NCBI GenBank assembly: GCA_029582265.1
Contig: CM055828.1
Coordinates: forward strand, 10,638,250-10,702,249
DNA from: Zoroaster sp. YZ-2022
Taxonomy: Eukaryota; Echinodermata; Asteroidea; Forcipulatida; Zoroasteridae
Direction: 5' to 3'
Length of the DNA: 64,000 bases
Under the pieces are notes generated by a model. That model did no database searches and was not told where the DNA came from. It saw nothing but the letters and a program-made list of their open reading frames with translations. This document shows positions 41,561 through 53,314 of the stretch, piece after piece; within the stretch, counting starts at the first letter, position 1, and every line of letters starts with the position of its first letter. The position numbers and the translations under genes were made by a program.

Positions 41561-42250
41561 GTAAGTAGGGGCGTAACTTATGGCAAATTGATGGTTGGGG
41601 GTAGTGTGGGAATAACGAAGTAGAGGACACATTAACCATGATAATTCAGGGCATCATATGGTTAAGTTCAAATAAGCTCATGAAGCTGATGCCTGATAAA
41701 TGAGGAGAACGAATATGCAAATACCATGTTTGTTAACGATGGTAAATAATATCCACACCGGTATAATGTTTTATGTATGATTCTACGGTACTGAAATTAA
41801 AGAAATGACCATTATGCACAGGGGCTATAAAATGGCGAACACCCCCATCACAATATTTTCACACTAAACAACCATAACCTATTTAAAGCTCCAGAACACT
41901 TTTCATAATTATATTTGCATTGCATTAATATTCAGTTTTAAGCTCCTGAGAACACTTTTCATAATTACATATTTGCATTGCATTCATATTCAGTTTTAAG
42001 AAATAGTATTGTTATACAGAATATTCATGTGATTGTTTATATCGAAATCTGTAAGAATGCTTCTAGGAAACATTGTGAAAGTTAATTTTGAAAGACTTAA
42101 AATTTCGATCACTTTATTTTTTACTGTAAACTTTTACTGTGATATTATAAAGCTGTTAATATGATCATTAAAGAAAATGAAGAACTTTTAAAGAGAGAAA
42201 AAAAACTCCAACGAAATTGCATTACAAACTGATTGTTCAATCCCCAACAG

Positions 42251-42483
42251 GAATATTTCAACTGCACCTGCGTGGAAGACTACGAGCCCGGTCGCCAGGA
42301 GTTAGCCGAACCTTTTTGGGAGGCTGGGCTTCATTATAATATGGTAATTAACGGTTCATCGGAGGCCACATCAGACCTGTGCACGTCAAACTGCTCCACA
42401 TTACCACTGTTTGTCGTCACAATGCTGGTCATTGTGTTCTTCTCTTCCACCGCACAAGTTCCAGCACTGTTGACTGTTTTAAG
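42251..42483 (+). CDS. SLCO/OATP exon, end of loop and a TM helix
   Basis: Starts after CCCCAACAG with EYFNCTCVEDYEP, continues through SDLCTSNCSTLP (last loop cysteines) and a membrane helix (LFVVTMLVIVFFSSTAQVPALLTVL). Ends AG|GTATTA; the split Arg codon is completed by the next exon. The in-phase joins to the exons on both sides support it. Confidence 0.85.
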
Positions 42484-43413
42484 GTATTAGGCATTGTGTA
42501 TCCGATTCCATAAGAATAGAAAAAAATTCGGCAAGTATATTGGCAAAATTGCTTAAAGGTTTGCTGAAATAGAAACTCCCAACATAATGTTTGATAGCCC
42601 GAGTTTGGGTAGGCTTTGTCAGTATTATAAATCAATACATTTTACGCCCTCAAATTACATTTTCAGATGCACGAATTAGCCCAAATAGGGCCTCCGTCTC
42701 TGTATACACTGAACGGAGTCCAATAACCAGAAGGTAGGTCGTCGCATAGACAATTCCTTTTTATAAATTGTTGAAATCATACCTTTGTGAGGTGGCTAAA
42801 ACTCTGCACTAGAATTTCATGACCAGCTCTAATGAAGAAATCCAGAACGTTCATTTTGTCATTACGCTGTGACAAAAATCCAGCTACACTTCATATTACG
42901 TGATTGACAAAATTATCAGTGAATAGAGCGTACACTCAGAGCCCAAATTTACTCGGACATGTGTTACTGTGTTAATGTATGGCAGCCATCTTGCTTTTAA
43001 AGACCAGTGTTAGTGAGCCCATCGGTTCCCAAATTGCAAAAGGTACCTCAAATAACATCGAAGCAAATAAAACAGCTGCTTCCTGTGACCTTCTGTTGTC
43101 GAAATAGGCCAATTCATCTATTGTTCAATTCTTTTTAGGTGTTCGAGCTAACAACGCGAACACCTCTTGAAATTGTTTTAAAGTTTTAATCGAAAAGCAT
43201 CAATAAACTTCCCACAATGATTGTTAATAACCAGACAGGAAGTTAAAATTTAAGACATTCTAACACAACATTTATAGGTCTTTTGAAAATGAAATTGATA
43301 TTGTCATGATAAAAGACGTCAGCCATTTTCAAAATATGCTTATGACGTCATGAATTGCTCACTTGATTGAACTGGAAGTTAACCGAACACCTAGTTTTGT
43401 GAAGACAAAAACA

Positions 43414-43511
43414 GTCTGTCAGTCAGTCAGTCAGTCAGTCAGTCAGTCAGTCAGTCAGTCAGTCAGTCAGTCAGTCAGTCAGTCAGTCAGTCAGTCAGCC
43501 AGTCAGTCAGT
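43414..43511. repeat. (CAGT)n microsatellite
   Basis: About 23 repeats of GTCA/CAGT with one CAGC variant near the end. Confidence 0.95.
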
Positions 43512-43839
43512 TTTGCGTTGAAGCTATACAGCTTCATTTATTCAATGAATCACTCACAAATAAACACAGGAAATACAATATTTACAATGAAACAGTACAA
43601 GGACAATTATGTACATAGAAACACAATTAACAATTGAATTTCTTAAAATAAAAAAAATTAAATAAGACATATTGAATTCAGAATTTGTAGATTAGCCTCT
43701 CTTCTTGGAGCACACACAAAAATGTGTACATGTTGCTAAAATCACGAATTTTGAGTCTACTTCTTTCCCTTAAAAGAAAATGTCTAAGGGTTTGTTTGTA
43801 AATCTGGACAATATTAGTTTGCGTAAAACGTTTTCCTTC

Positions 43840-46480
43840 ATTAAAAACAAGTTCTCACCGGGTTTTCCAAATAACCTTAATCATCATGCTAACAATTACC
43901 ATTGTAACAAAGGACAAGTTTGTGCCAAGGATTCTTGAGCAATCATTGAGACAAAATAAACGACAGCCTACTTGTTTCTTAATTAAAGATTCAACATACA
44001 TCCAAGGTTCAACCATGTTCTTGCAATAGAGAAACAAATGCTCTATGGTTTCATTGTCTGTTTTACAGAATGGACACTCGAGCTTATCAGTGACATTCAT
44101 CTTATTGAGTTTATCCCTGGTAGGTAGGATTCTGTGACAAAGTCTAAAAAGGATATCTTTATCTTTAGCGTCCATAATATTGTTATTGGGAATTTTACTC
44201 CAAACATTGGTCCAATCAAAAAGATTTGTGAGACATTAAATCGGAGCCCACTTCTCCTGGGCTTTTGGACACATACAAACCCTGTCCGTGAGTGCTTTTT
44301 AAGTGACAAAATCCTCGTCCCCAGGATCAATTTTTTTTTTTAACCACCTGCTCGGGTAATTACTGGGCCCACACCGTTTTTCCTCAAAGAGGGTAGGATT
44401 AATATTTTGATTAAGACGCTTGACTATTCGCCCTGCATTCGTACGATTAATATGACATTTTCTAGCCAATTCTCTGAAGGTAATCAGCCTGTTGTTTCTA
44501 ACAACATGGTGCAACTTGGTGATACCCTTCGCCTTGAGAAATGGACTTGCTAAGACTCTGTTCTTATTATATGTGACAATTGGATTATTCCAGAGAGGAG
44601 AGTTCATGACTTCCAACATTGAGGAAAAATCTGGTCTGATCACGGCCTCGGCTTTTCCAAAGGCTGCGAAAAGGTCCTTATAAAAAGGAGTGGTCTGCAA
44701 GAAATTTTTGGATTTCTCAAACACATACCATCCCAAATTATTGCTCTTGCCGATTTTCTCGATCCAAATGGTTAAATAAAATAGTCCATTTACCACTGCT
44801 CTTGACATAATTACTCAACCACATCAGTTTTAAACAGTGTAACCTAACTCTGACATCGACAAGACCAGTTCCCCCCATGGTCCGAGGCCCAGTGATAGTG
44901 GTGCGTTTGATTTTTTTCGGGTTTACCTGACCAGTAAAAACTAAAGACAACGTCCTCAATTTTCTTGATCCAGTCTTCAGGGCAAGAGATAACGCTACCC
45001 AGATAATTAAGGCTGTTACCGACCATAACGTTCACGATCACTGCTGATATTTTGTTTAAAACACACTTGATTTTGTTGATTCTGGGCTCCCAATTGTCTG
45101 CTGGCGTGACATTGTTTCCAACAAAAATACCAAAATTTTTAAGTTTATCATTGTTCCAGTTAAAACCGCATGGCTTGTCCTTTCTATTCTTCCATTTGCC
45201 AAGCCAAAGACCCGTGGTTTTACTAGTGTTCACCTTAGATCCGCTACAATATTTACACAAAACATTTGTAATGACATGAAAATTGCTTTCTTTACAGATA
45301 AAAACAGTAGCGTCATCTGCATGCTGAACATTTTAACACATTCTGTCCCACCAGGGGATGTAAATACCTTCTAATTTCCCGTTATTTCTGATCAAGGTTC
45401 CCGATCCTTCAGCACAAACTGCATATAACAGGAGACAGGGGGGCAACCTTGTCTAATTCCTCTACTTATTTGAAAAGGGCTGCTAATGAAGTTATTTACA
45501 ATAACGCAACTCATAGGATTACCGTACAAAAGCTTAACGCACTTAAGGAATTTGGAGGGAATCCCCATTTTTTTGAGCATACTAAACATATAAAACCAGT
45601 TAATCCTATCGAATGCTTTTTCTTGATCAATACTCAAGATGGCTGCTTCCTTATTGCTCCAATTGATATAATCAACACTATCACGCAAAAGCATAAGGTT
45701 GTCCTGTATTTTCCTCCGTGGGACACCGCACGTTTGTTCATCACCTATCATAAAAGGCATAGCTTTTTTCAACCTATTGTTGAGAACTTTTGACACAAAT
45801 CTTGTAGTCAACATTCAGAAGACTTATCGGTCTCCAATTTTTGAGGTCAAACCTGCTTCCTCTCATCTTATAAATCAACCTAATCAGACCAACATTCATA
45901 GATTTACACAACTGCCCTCTTTTGTAACAATCTTTCAAAAACGGTGACAAAATCATCTTCGATAACCGGCCAAAGGGATTGATAAAACTGAACAGTAAGG
46001 CCGTCTTAGACCTGGGGATTTGTTTTGATTCATTTGAGAGAGGGCTAGTTTAACCTCATCATTGGATATATCATTTTCTAGATCTGCAATTATATCATCT
46101 GGAATATCTTTGGTCTCGATTTTAGAAATAATATCATTCAGATCAAAACTGGAAATATTCTCGGAAGTATACAAATCAGAATAAAAGCTTTTGACTATTA
46201 ACAGTGAGCTAGGCTCATTCACAAGTTTCCCATCGGGGTGACTAATTTTTCAATTTTACAATTATTAATTTGTTGTTTTTCTACATTCAGAAAGAATTTG
46301 GAGGGTTTTTCGCCTTCATCCTTAATAACATTCCTAACTCTAATTTTGGCTTTTTCCCATTCCTTAATTTCATATTTTTAAAGTTCGGTTTCGATGTCTT
46401 TGATTGCGTTAATATCCGCCTTATGCGGATCACTGATAAGAGAATTATAATGTTCCTGTAAATTCATTTGTTTATACTTA
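43840..46480 (-). mobile_element. L1/Tx1-like LINE, 5'-truncated, antisense in SLCO intron
   Basis: Minus-strand pieces: MNQNKSPGLRRPYCSVL region near 46000; RT with ILSIDQEKAFDRINW and ISRGIRQGCPP (45814-45392); catalytic HADDATVF (about 45320); then YCSGSKVNTSKTTGLWLG; and a C-terminal CPFCKTDNETIEHLFLYC zinc motif (about 44070). Upstream lies a helical linker but no endonuclease. Stops and shifts break it. Antisense to the host gene, as is common for tolerated intronic LINEs. Confidence 0.8.
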
Positions 46481-46656
46481 TGTTTACGGGCTTTTTCTTT
46501 ACCATACCCTTGGATTATTTCTTTGATTCTTAATTTACCGATTTACCTTGACGACGACGACGACAACATTCATCGTTTCTTAAACGACCATTTAAGACCG
46601 GTATTAAACACCCACGTGACTGATCAAAGTTTCGGCTTTATATTATCTTTACACAG

Positions 46657-46721
46657 GAGTGTGAAACGTGAGGAGAAGCCGTTTGCGTTGGGTTTGCAGT
46701 TTGTCATCTTACGACTATTTG
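46657..46721 (+). CDS. SLCO/OATP short exon
   Basis: The 65-base exon after TTACACAG codes SVKREEKPFALGLQFVILRLF, the family's cytoplasmic turn followed by the start of the next helix, and ends G|GTATGA. Phase matches both neighbours. It is too short to be found by ORF length; splice sites and family motif define it. Confidence 0.82.
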
Positions 46722-47227
46722 GTATGAGCAGTTTCCACATGTTTTTTTTTCAGAATACAATTTGTTTTGGAAATACAATTTTGTTTTATATTTTAGCCTT
46801 CATTAGAAACTCAAGTATATATGAAAACCAGTTTCTGCTATTAAGGCTTATCTCGTACGGGATGTCAGTGTAAAAATCGGTGTGAGGCCATTTTTCTTTA
46901 AATGTGTAATGTTTTTTTTCATATGTGATGTTTTCATGAACTTAATGAGTGTTTCAGAGTATGGGAGAATATATTACGAGGTAAAATTTGTACTCTTCCA
47001 TTTCACGAAGTACCGTAATATAATATGATGATAGTCCTGCTTGTTTTCTCTTCTTTGACCCTGGTATATAACCATTATGAAACCACAATGTTGTTACTTG
47101 TATTGTTTCTGTTTGTTTACTGTTGGGGGTGGGGGATTTTCAGTCTGTACGCACTGTGTCAACTCTCTTGTTTGCAGTGCCTTCTCAAATATGACGCTTA
47201 TGCTTTTTTTCCGTGTACGGTTTTCAG

Positions 47228-47631
47228 GATTTATTCCATCTCCAGTCTACTACGGAGCTGTTATTGATAGCACATGTATACTGTGGCAGCAGCGGTGCAG
47301 CGGTGACGATGGTGCCTGTTTACAATACGACAATCCCAGCTATTACTACCGTTACTTGGGCCTCTCCACTGGCGTGAAGACTATCTCAGTCGGCATGGCT
47401 ATTTTCGTCTGGATCGTAGTAAGACGGATGCAACACGGACGAGAACGGATGGAATCCCTTGTGTCCGTTGAATCCACCACATCTACGGTGTCTACATATT
47501 TGGATGATTCGGAGTCCAATGCGACATGGGAGAAGGCACAACCTAATGATTGGCCATCGCAGGACATTGCGGGTACTAGCGGCCTATGGTACACATCTCA
47601 AATCGATCGTGACAGCGAAAACGTGATATGA
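47228..47631 (+). CDS. SLCO/OATP terminal exon
   Basis: After CGGTTTTCAG the exon reads FIPSPVYYGAVIDSTCILW, a strong OATP signature, then RCSGDDGACLQYD, the final membrane helix (TISVGMAIFVWIVV) and a 70-residue Ser/Thr/acidic cytoplasmic tail ending ENVI and TGA. AATAAA at about 47860 could be the poly(A) signal. The end is not a canonical PDZ motif to my reading. Confidence 0.87.
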
Positions 47632-47639
47632 TACACTCT

Positions 47640-48050
47640 TTGTAAATGTTAATATTATGTATTAGAATCCAATAAGAAAAAAAAAAGTTTTACATTATCG
47701 GGATTTGTCTTGCCTTTATTGTATGCACGTAGGAATTAAGGGAACATGACTTGTGAAGAAACTACCAATGTGTACAAGTTTCAGGTTAATGCCATCTTAC
47801 ATAATGGTAAACAGCCAACCACAATCACAGTTTTATGGTATTCCGTATCTGAGATTGAAATAAAACACTGCTGTTATACAAATCCTTAGTTGGGGTTTGT
47901 AACCCATTAGTTGGGGTTTGTTGCCGTTACCCAGGTTGTTTGCATATGACCGGGGCTTGATCCCTGGCTACTCGGCAAATGGTTTGGCCTCTGACCTGGC
48001 CCCATAGAGCAACAGATAATTGGCATAAGTGGACCGCCCACCAACATAGG
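47640..48050. other. SLCO 3' flank
   Basis: Probable 3' UTR with AATAAA near 47860. A short direct repeat (TTAGTTGGGGTTTGT) occurs at 47888 and 47909. No gene. Confidence 0.5.
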
Positions 48051-48122
48051 GGCTGGTTAGCTCAGTTGGTAGAGTGCTCGTACGGTATTCGAAAGGTCGC
48101 GGGTTCGAGTCCGGCATCAGCC
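48051..48122 (+). tRNA. tRNA pseudogene or SINE head (GGT loop)
   Basis: The acceptor stem (GGCTGGT/ATCAGCC) pairs fully with one wobble, the D arm and T arm (GGGTTCGAGTCC) are present. The anticodon stem has two mismatches, position 33 is C, and the T stem has one mismatch. Best read as a tRNA pseudogene or SINE head. Confidence 0.5.
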
Positions 48123-48521
48123 AATTTTTCTTTGCTCGCTACCCTTATACACCCATCACAACTTCTAAGTTCCCCCTAATATTTTTAGAATATCTCAACA
48201 AGTATTGCATGAATTTAAAAAAAATCAAAAATCAAATGACAGAATGACATGTTCTGCACAGCTCGTATTGAAATGGTTGGAATTCAATCATGCATGCACA
48301 ATTGACAGTGATTTGAATGAAAATTCAGCTTCAATGGCATGTTACACATGTAGTTTTCTGTAAGAACTCATGCATCAATAACAATGGTATTGATGGCTGT
48401 TTCATAATAAGAAAATAATATTCAAAGAGCAACATGCAACATGCATGTTCATTGTTTTAGAAGGGTAGAGCAAGAGTTTAATATGGAATTGGTACTCCAT
48501 TATTCTCCATAACTGGTAAAG
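48123..48521. other. Host DNA without a gene
   Basis: No coding, RNA or repeat feature recognised. Confidence 0.45.
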
Positions 48522-48702
48522 CTACAATCCCGGTCAAATCTCACTGGGTCCTCCGGCCCCCTGACAATGTTGGCTCTTAATGCGCGGTCTGTGCTCCGGC
48601 TGGAGATAACAACATTTGTGGAGGGAGCGGAGAGCGTGGAGTGGGGACAGGGGAGGGTATGTTTATTGTCACGCGTCCCAACTATTTTGGCCGGGATTGT
48701 AG
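48522..48702. mobile_element. 181-bp MITE with 7-bp target duplication
   Basis: Ends CTACAATCCCGG and its inverse CCGGGATTGTAG, with about 17-bp imperfect inverted repeats, flanked by GGTAAAG on both sides (48515-48521, 48703-48709). No coding capacity. It sits beside the 3' tail of PLE copy C. Superfamily not assigned. Confidence 0.75.
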
Positions 48703-50350
48703 GGTAAAGGAGGGATTATTGAGCCACACAAAAAGTAGAGATGACAGTTTGTGGTAAAGCTAGGGTAAAAATAGGACAATATACAAAGGGATATGACAAA
48801 AAAAAGGGGGGTGGGGTTAATTACAACATACAAATTGAGGAGTTGGCGTGTGGGTGTAAATAGCTGTGTGGGTGTAAACTGTCCTAAAAGAGACATTTGG
48901 AAAAAATGTAATAATATACAGGATAAGGTAACATGAAGTAAAAAATACATATCAAGGTAGTTGATAAAATCCAGTAGTGGTATAGGTGAATAGTAATGAT
49001 ATAGGTAAAGGTAGCTGGGTTATTTAATACCTGTGTTGATGTTGAGACCATATGGTTGAATAGTGTGGAGTTGATGTATCCAGTGTGACTCCCTAAGTTT
49101 GCGATGTGTATCATTGCTAGTGCAGGCTTCAATCACAATGAGTTCAACATCCTTAATGCTATGATTAGCGCTGTTAAAATGAATTGCTACATGGTAGTTT
49201 TTTAAAGTTTTCACAGAGGAAACATGGTTGCCAAAGCGGAGACACAATTTGGTTTTTGTCTCCCCTACATATTGGCTTTTCACCTTCTGAGTAGGTTTGA
49301 GATACAAACAGGTTTTGCATCTCGAGCGGGTACAATTAAAGCACCCCTGTGGTGATTCATGATCAGTGACGTTAAGGCCACTGTTGGTGCTAGGGAGCCT
49401 AGCCCGAACCAATATATCGCCGAGGTTGCGGGGGCGACGGAAAACAATCAAAGGGGGCTCAGGAATGGCTGAGCGTAACCTATCGGAGGAGTGTAAAATA
49501 GTCATGTTATCATTTACGATAGATGAAAGTCTAGGTAATCTGGGGTGATACGTGGTGACCAGGGAAATTAATATTAATATTAATATTAATATTAATATTA
49601 ATATTAATATTAATATTAATACGAACACGAACCAAGACTTCCTTCCATTTACTTGAACTTCTCGAAGCCCAATGCCTAAAATGCATTGACAAACAATCAC
49701 TTGATATTGAAAGTACAGAATCTAAACTGAAAGTGGCTTGCTCTAATGGACGACGGGCCCCCAGATGACAGTCCCTCTGGGACCCTCGGCCGCAACCGCT
49801 TCAAAGAAAAAAGTGTATGGGTATCCCCTAAGAATCGGGATGTAGCCCTTGATAACTATATAAAGTCAGTCAATTCTGAGGTTCACAGGGAATTTCCTAC
49901 CAGATGTGCCAGCAATATTTCCCGTGCTGAACGGGACGCCATCAAAGGGGCTCAGGGATGGCTCAGCGTAACCTGTTAGCTGAGTATAAAATAGTCATAT
50001 TATCATTTTATACGATAGATGAAAGTCTAGGTAATATGGGGTGATAGGTAATTAACAGGGGAACTTTGTTGGGAGAGGTTTTCTTGTTAACCGATGTAGC
50101 CAAGAGGGTGCTACGGGGGTACTCGGGGCCCTGTTGATTGCTAGTTGGACCCTGCGTTTGCTATGTCCCCGAGATACAAGGTGTTGCCTCAGTTCAGACA
50201 ACCACCTCCTGTATAAGGTATCGGTGGAACAGATGGGCTTGACTGTAGGCAATAGCCCTCGTGAGAGTAGTTTAACCTGGGGATCACTGAGTACAGTATC
50301 AGACAAATTAACTACAGTATGTGTTGGTGGGTTAGAGGGTTTAGTAGGAC
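48703..50350 (-). mobile_element. Penelope-like retroelement copy C, rearranged
   Basis: Minus strand. The 3' tail (48703-48870) is followed by the nuclease-region coding (49020-49530) with CFNCTRSRCKTCLYL and KLRESHWIHQL. An internal deletion removes the GIY-YIG core between KVKS and QYVGET. A microsatellite (49565-49620) interrupts it, then scrambled pieces of the N-domain occur in both orientations (49630-50320). It is a dead composite. The 29-bp array is absent here. Confidence 0.75.
49565..49620. repeat. (AATATT)n microsatellite
   Basis: About nine hexamer repeats of ATTAAT. It produces a poly-Ile/Leu frame that is not a gene. Confidence 0.92.
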
Positions 50351-53050
50351 TCCCAAAACCCCATCTAATGATTTGTATAAAATATAAAATATAAAATATA
50401 ATTTTTTTCTTTTGATAACTGTAAACCTTATTGAAGAAATGATGGTCAGGTTAACAATTTGTTTGTAACTTTAAAATTATTTGCAACATATTAACTTTAG
50501 TTTACAATTATATTGCGATCAATTGCTACGTAAGTTTACAAACAAATACCTCTTCAAATGAAGAATGCTTCTTTTAAGAAATATAGTTATTGATTGCAAT
50601 ACAAAACAAGTTACCGGTACTTAATGCTGTTTTACTCGAGATAAAACGCTAAGCTAATCTCATAATCCTTCTCACGTTTTAAAACTCTGAAAAACGTCAA
50701 TAACATTGACACTTGATATAAAACGGTTAAATATACCAACTATTAAATTCGATGATTTGCATTCTCATCAACCTTTATTTCTGGTTCAATAAAGTGATTG
50801 CATTCACTATTTCCAATCTTCGCGCAAATTCTTCAGCAGTCTACTTAAGCAGCATTCTCCTGAAGACTATCAGAGGATATCATACGAAACTACAAATATT
50901 AATTAATTGTATAAATTGTGGTTGTTTACTATATACAACATTTGTTGAAATTCTGACAAATTTTACACCCATTTTTAAATATCTTACTGCTTTTATGGAA
51001 CTTAAAGTTTAAACAAGAAATTAAGGAACATTACGGTCATGATCTGTGCAAAAGATGTAACATATTACAAGCTTTCCACGCTCATTACAACCCGTATATA
51101 TTTTACCTTGTTTGGTTAGGGAAATGCAATTTGAAAATTATTGATGGAATAATGACGTCATAACAGTGAGTATCACTACATGATAAATATTTTATGTCTT
51201 TCAGGTTTGCAACTAGGGGCGTGTTTTGGCGGACATGAACAGAAACATGTTTCTGGTGTTAAATTCAAAAAGTTGTGACGTGTTCAACCCACAACGTTTC
51301 TCAAATACGCTGTTATTAAAATTTTGTCAAAATTATTGTAAGTGCTAGTTTATAAACTTGAAAGATTGCAAGTAAACGAACAAACATTCCACCATTTTTG
51401 AACAAAAATTTCGTTACTTTTTACAATCCGCCATCTTGAAAACCAAGCGTAACCGATCACAAACTTCGGTTCACATTGGTCAGAACAATGACGTCATCGC
51501 AGCACGACCGAACACATGAAACCGCTTAACTAGTGACCAAAGCTAAAACGGGCCTAGGATAAAGGTTTTGCCGTGACAAAGGATAATGAAGAAAAACAAT
51601 TCAAACTTAAGAGCTGATTTTACAAAATCTCTACTTTGATTTAGTGTAACTTGACACCATAACATTTACAGTTATCTACATGATATGTATATATGATGGT
51701 GCGACATTTGTCTATACTGGTTCAACTGACTTCGGCTGGAGTGCCGTTTGCAACTTACACTCATACCACGCCTATCGTGAACATTAATTTTGTACTACCC
51801 GTATTAAAATAACTCACTGATAGAATTATTCAAATTGTATGGTGAGAAACTGCAATAGATATGTAAGGAAAAGTTTGATTGTGACAGAAAATATTGTTTT
51901 TAACAGTTTTCAATAAATTTTTTAAGAAATGTATTTAACCAGTGACAAATAAAGGGAAGACGTAAATGTACTATTTTAGTTTGCATGCAATGATGCATTT
52001 TACGCCCACCCCACCGGTTTGGGGGGTAATTATACTTCACATACCAATTAAAATGAATGTACCAATGCACAAAATGTTTAAGCCATTTAATATAGGTTTT
52101 CCCGGCCATGTTCGTCAATTTAGCAACCAATTTTTACACAGCGTCAATCATTTTTGCGCGAAAACGATTGCTGCTCAAAATTATCATTCAATTTACTTAA
52201 ACGATCATTCAATTTCATTTAATGTGTCATGCAATTAACAAAAATGCGCATCTAATTTAAAAAATACTCACCTACAGCTTTCTATTTCGCCTAAGCTTCC
52301 CGTGGCGTACAGCCAGTCATTCAAATTCGTTATTGGGCAAGCATTTGTGATATTTGTGCAATGAAATTCACACTGTTAAACTTGTTTTTTCGCGTTTCAA
52401 TTTCATAGTAACAATTGATTCACTCATTGGTAAGAGCCTGCCACTTGATTAATGTTTGTCGAAGGATAATGTTCCATTTCTACGTTCCCGAAATAAGCAG
52501 CCAATTTAAAGGTACACACCGCCTTTGTCGCGCAAAATTGTGCGATAAAAAACGCACCTCAATATTTCATTGTTTTTCATACATGTTTGGAAAGATCTTT
52601 CAAAAGTAGAATATACTTGTTTGTACAAAAAACAATGTCATGTGACTTTTTTAACAACATTTTGTCCAGAAAACTCACGAGGGCACAAGTGATAGTCGCA
52701 CTTTCAGACGTTTATTACTGAATCAAAGTCAAGAATAATTATTTTGTATAATTCATTGATACTTGAAATAATGGGTGGAAATTGTCAAAAATCGACAAAA
52801 AGGCGAAAGTCTTAGCACTTTCCCGAGACACCGGGAACTGAACCGAGACTCCGCTAGTACAGCCATGGGCGCCAGCGAGACGAATAAAGACTCACCGTAT
52901 ACGGCAAAAAACGAGGCATGACTAGCGACCATTGATGGGCCAGCTAACCTCAAATGATGGCAAACATTTGACTGATGAACGTGATGGTGACCATGATGAC
53001 ACCATGAATAATGTCGCATTTGCAGGATTATTGTTGAATAGGTAACAGTA
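50350..53050. other. Host DNA, mostly unclassified
   Basis: No supported gene. At about 50830-50890 lies another member of the CTACTTAAGCAGCA / CTGAAGA ... CGAAAC repeat family seen at 6310. The remaining open frames are short and unlike proteins. Confidence 0.5.
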
Positions 53051-53054
53051 ATTG

Positions 53055-53285
53055 ATTTAATTTTGCCCTACACCGACGTGTGTATAGCACTGTATGCTCA
53101 GTGCTTTCCGAGTGTCTGTGAAAAAACTACACAGGCGACTCGGGCGGGATTCGAACCCACGACCTCCTGTTTACCAGTGCAGACGTCTTACCTCTCGACC
53201 ACCGAGCTTACCCGATGACGATTGGCCGGCTAGAATCCTATATAGCAGCGGGTTCCGCGATATATATAGATTGGTGAACAGGTAA
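53055..53285 (-). mobile_element. tRNA-derived SINE (family B), second copy
   Basis: Reverse-strand relative of 1957-2275: B-box complement GGATTCGAACCCACGAC, A-box complement CCTCTCGACCACCGAG and the tail CACCGACGTGTGTATAGCAC. It directly precedes the 5' end of the LINE at 53315. Confidence 0.75.
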
Positions 53286-53314
53286 CAGTGATAAAAGATA
53301 AATATTGTTTGATA

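Larger units (their letters stand above)
42484..46656 (+). other. SLCO intron 3 with embedded LINE
   Basis: GT...AG intron of 4.17 kb. It holds a (CAGT)n microsatellite at about 43414-43511 and an antisense L1/Tx1-like LINE (43840-46480). Outside these no gene is seen. Confidence 0.7.

Noticed and set aside
48051..48122. Functional tRNA-Thr (GGT)
   Set aside because: Anticodon stem mismatches and C at position 33 make a working tRNA unlikely.
49020..49700. Frame with a poly-Ile/Leu stretch resembling a membrane helix
   Set aside because: The stretch is the (AATATT)n microsatellite joined to the Penelope copy C coding remnant.
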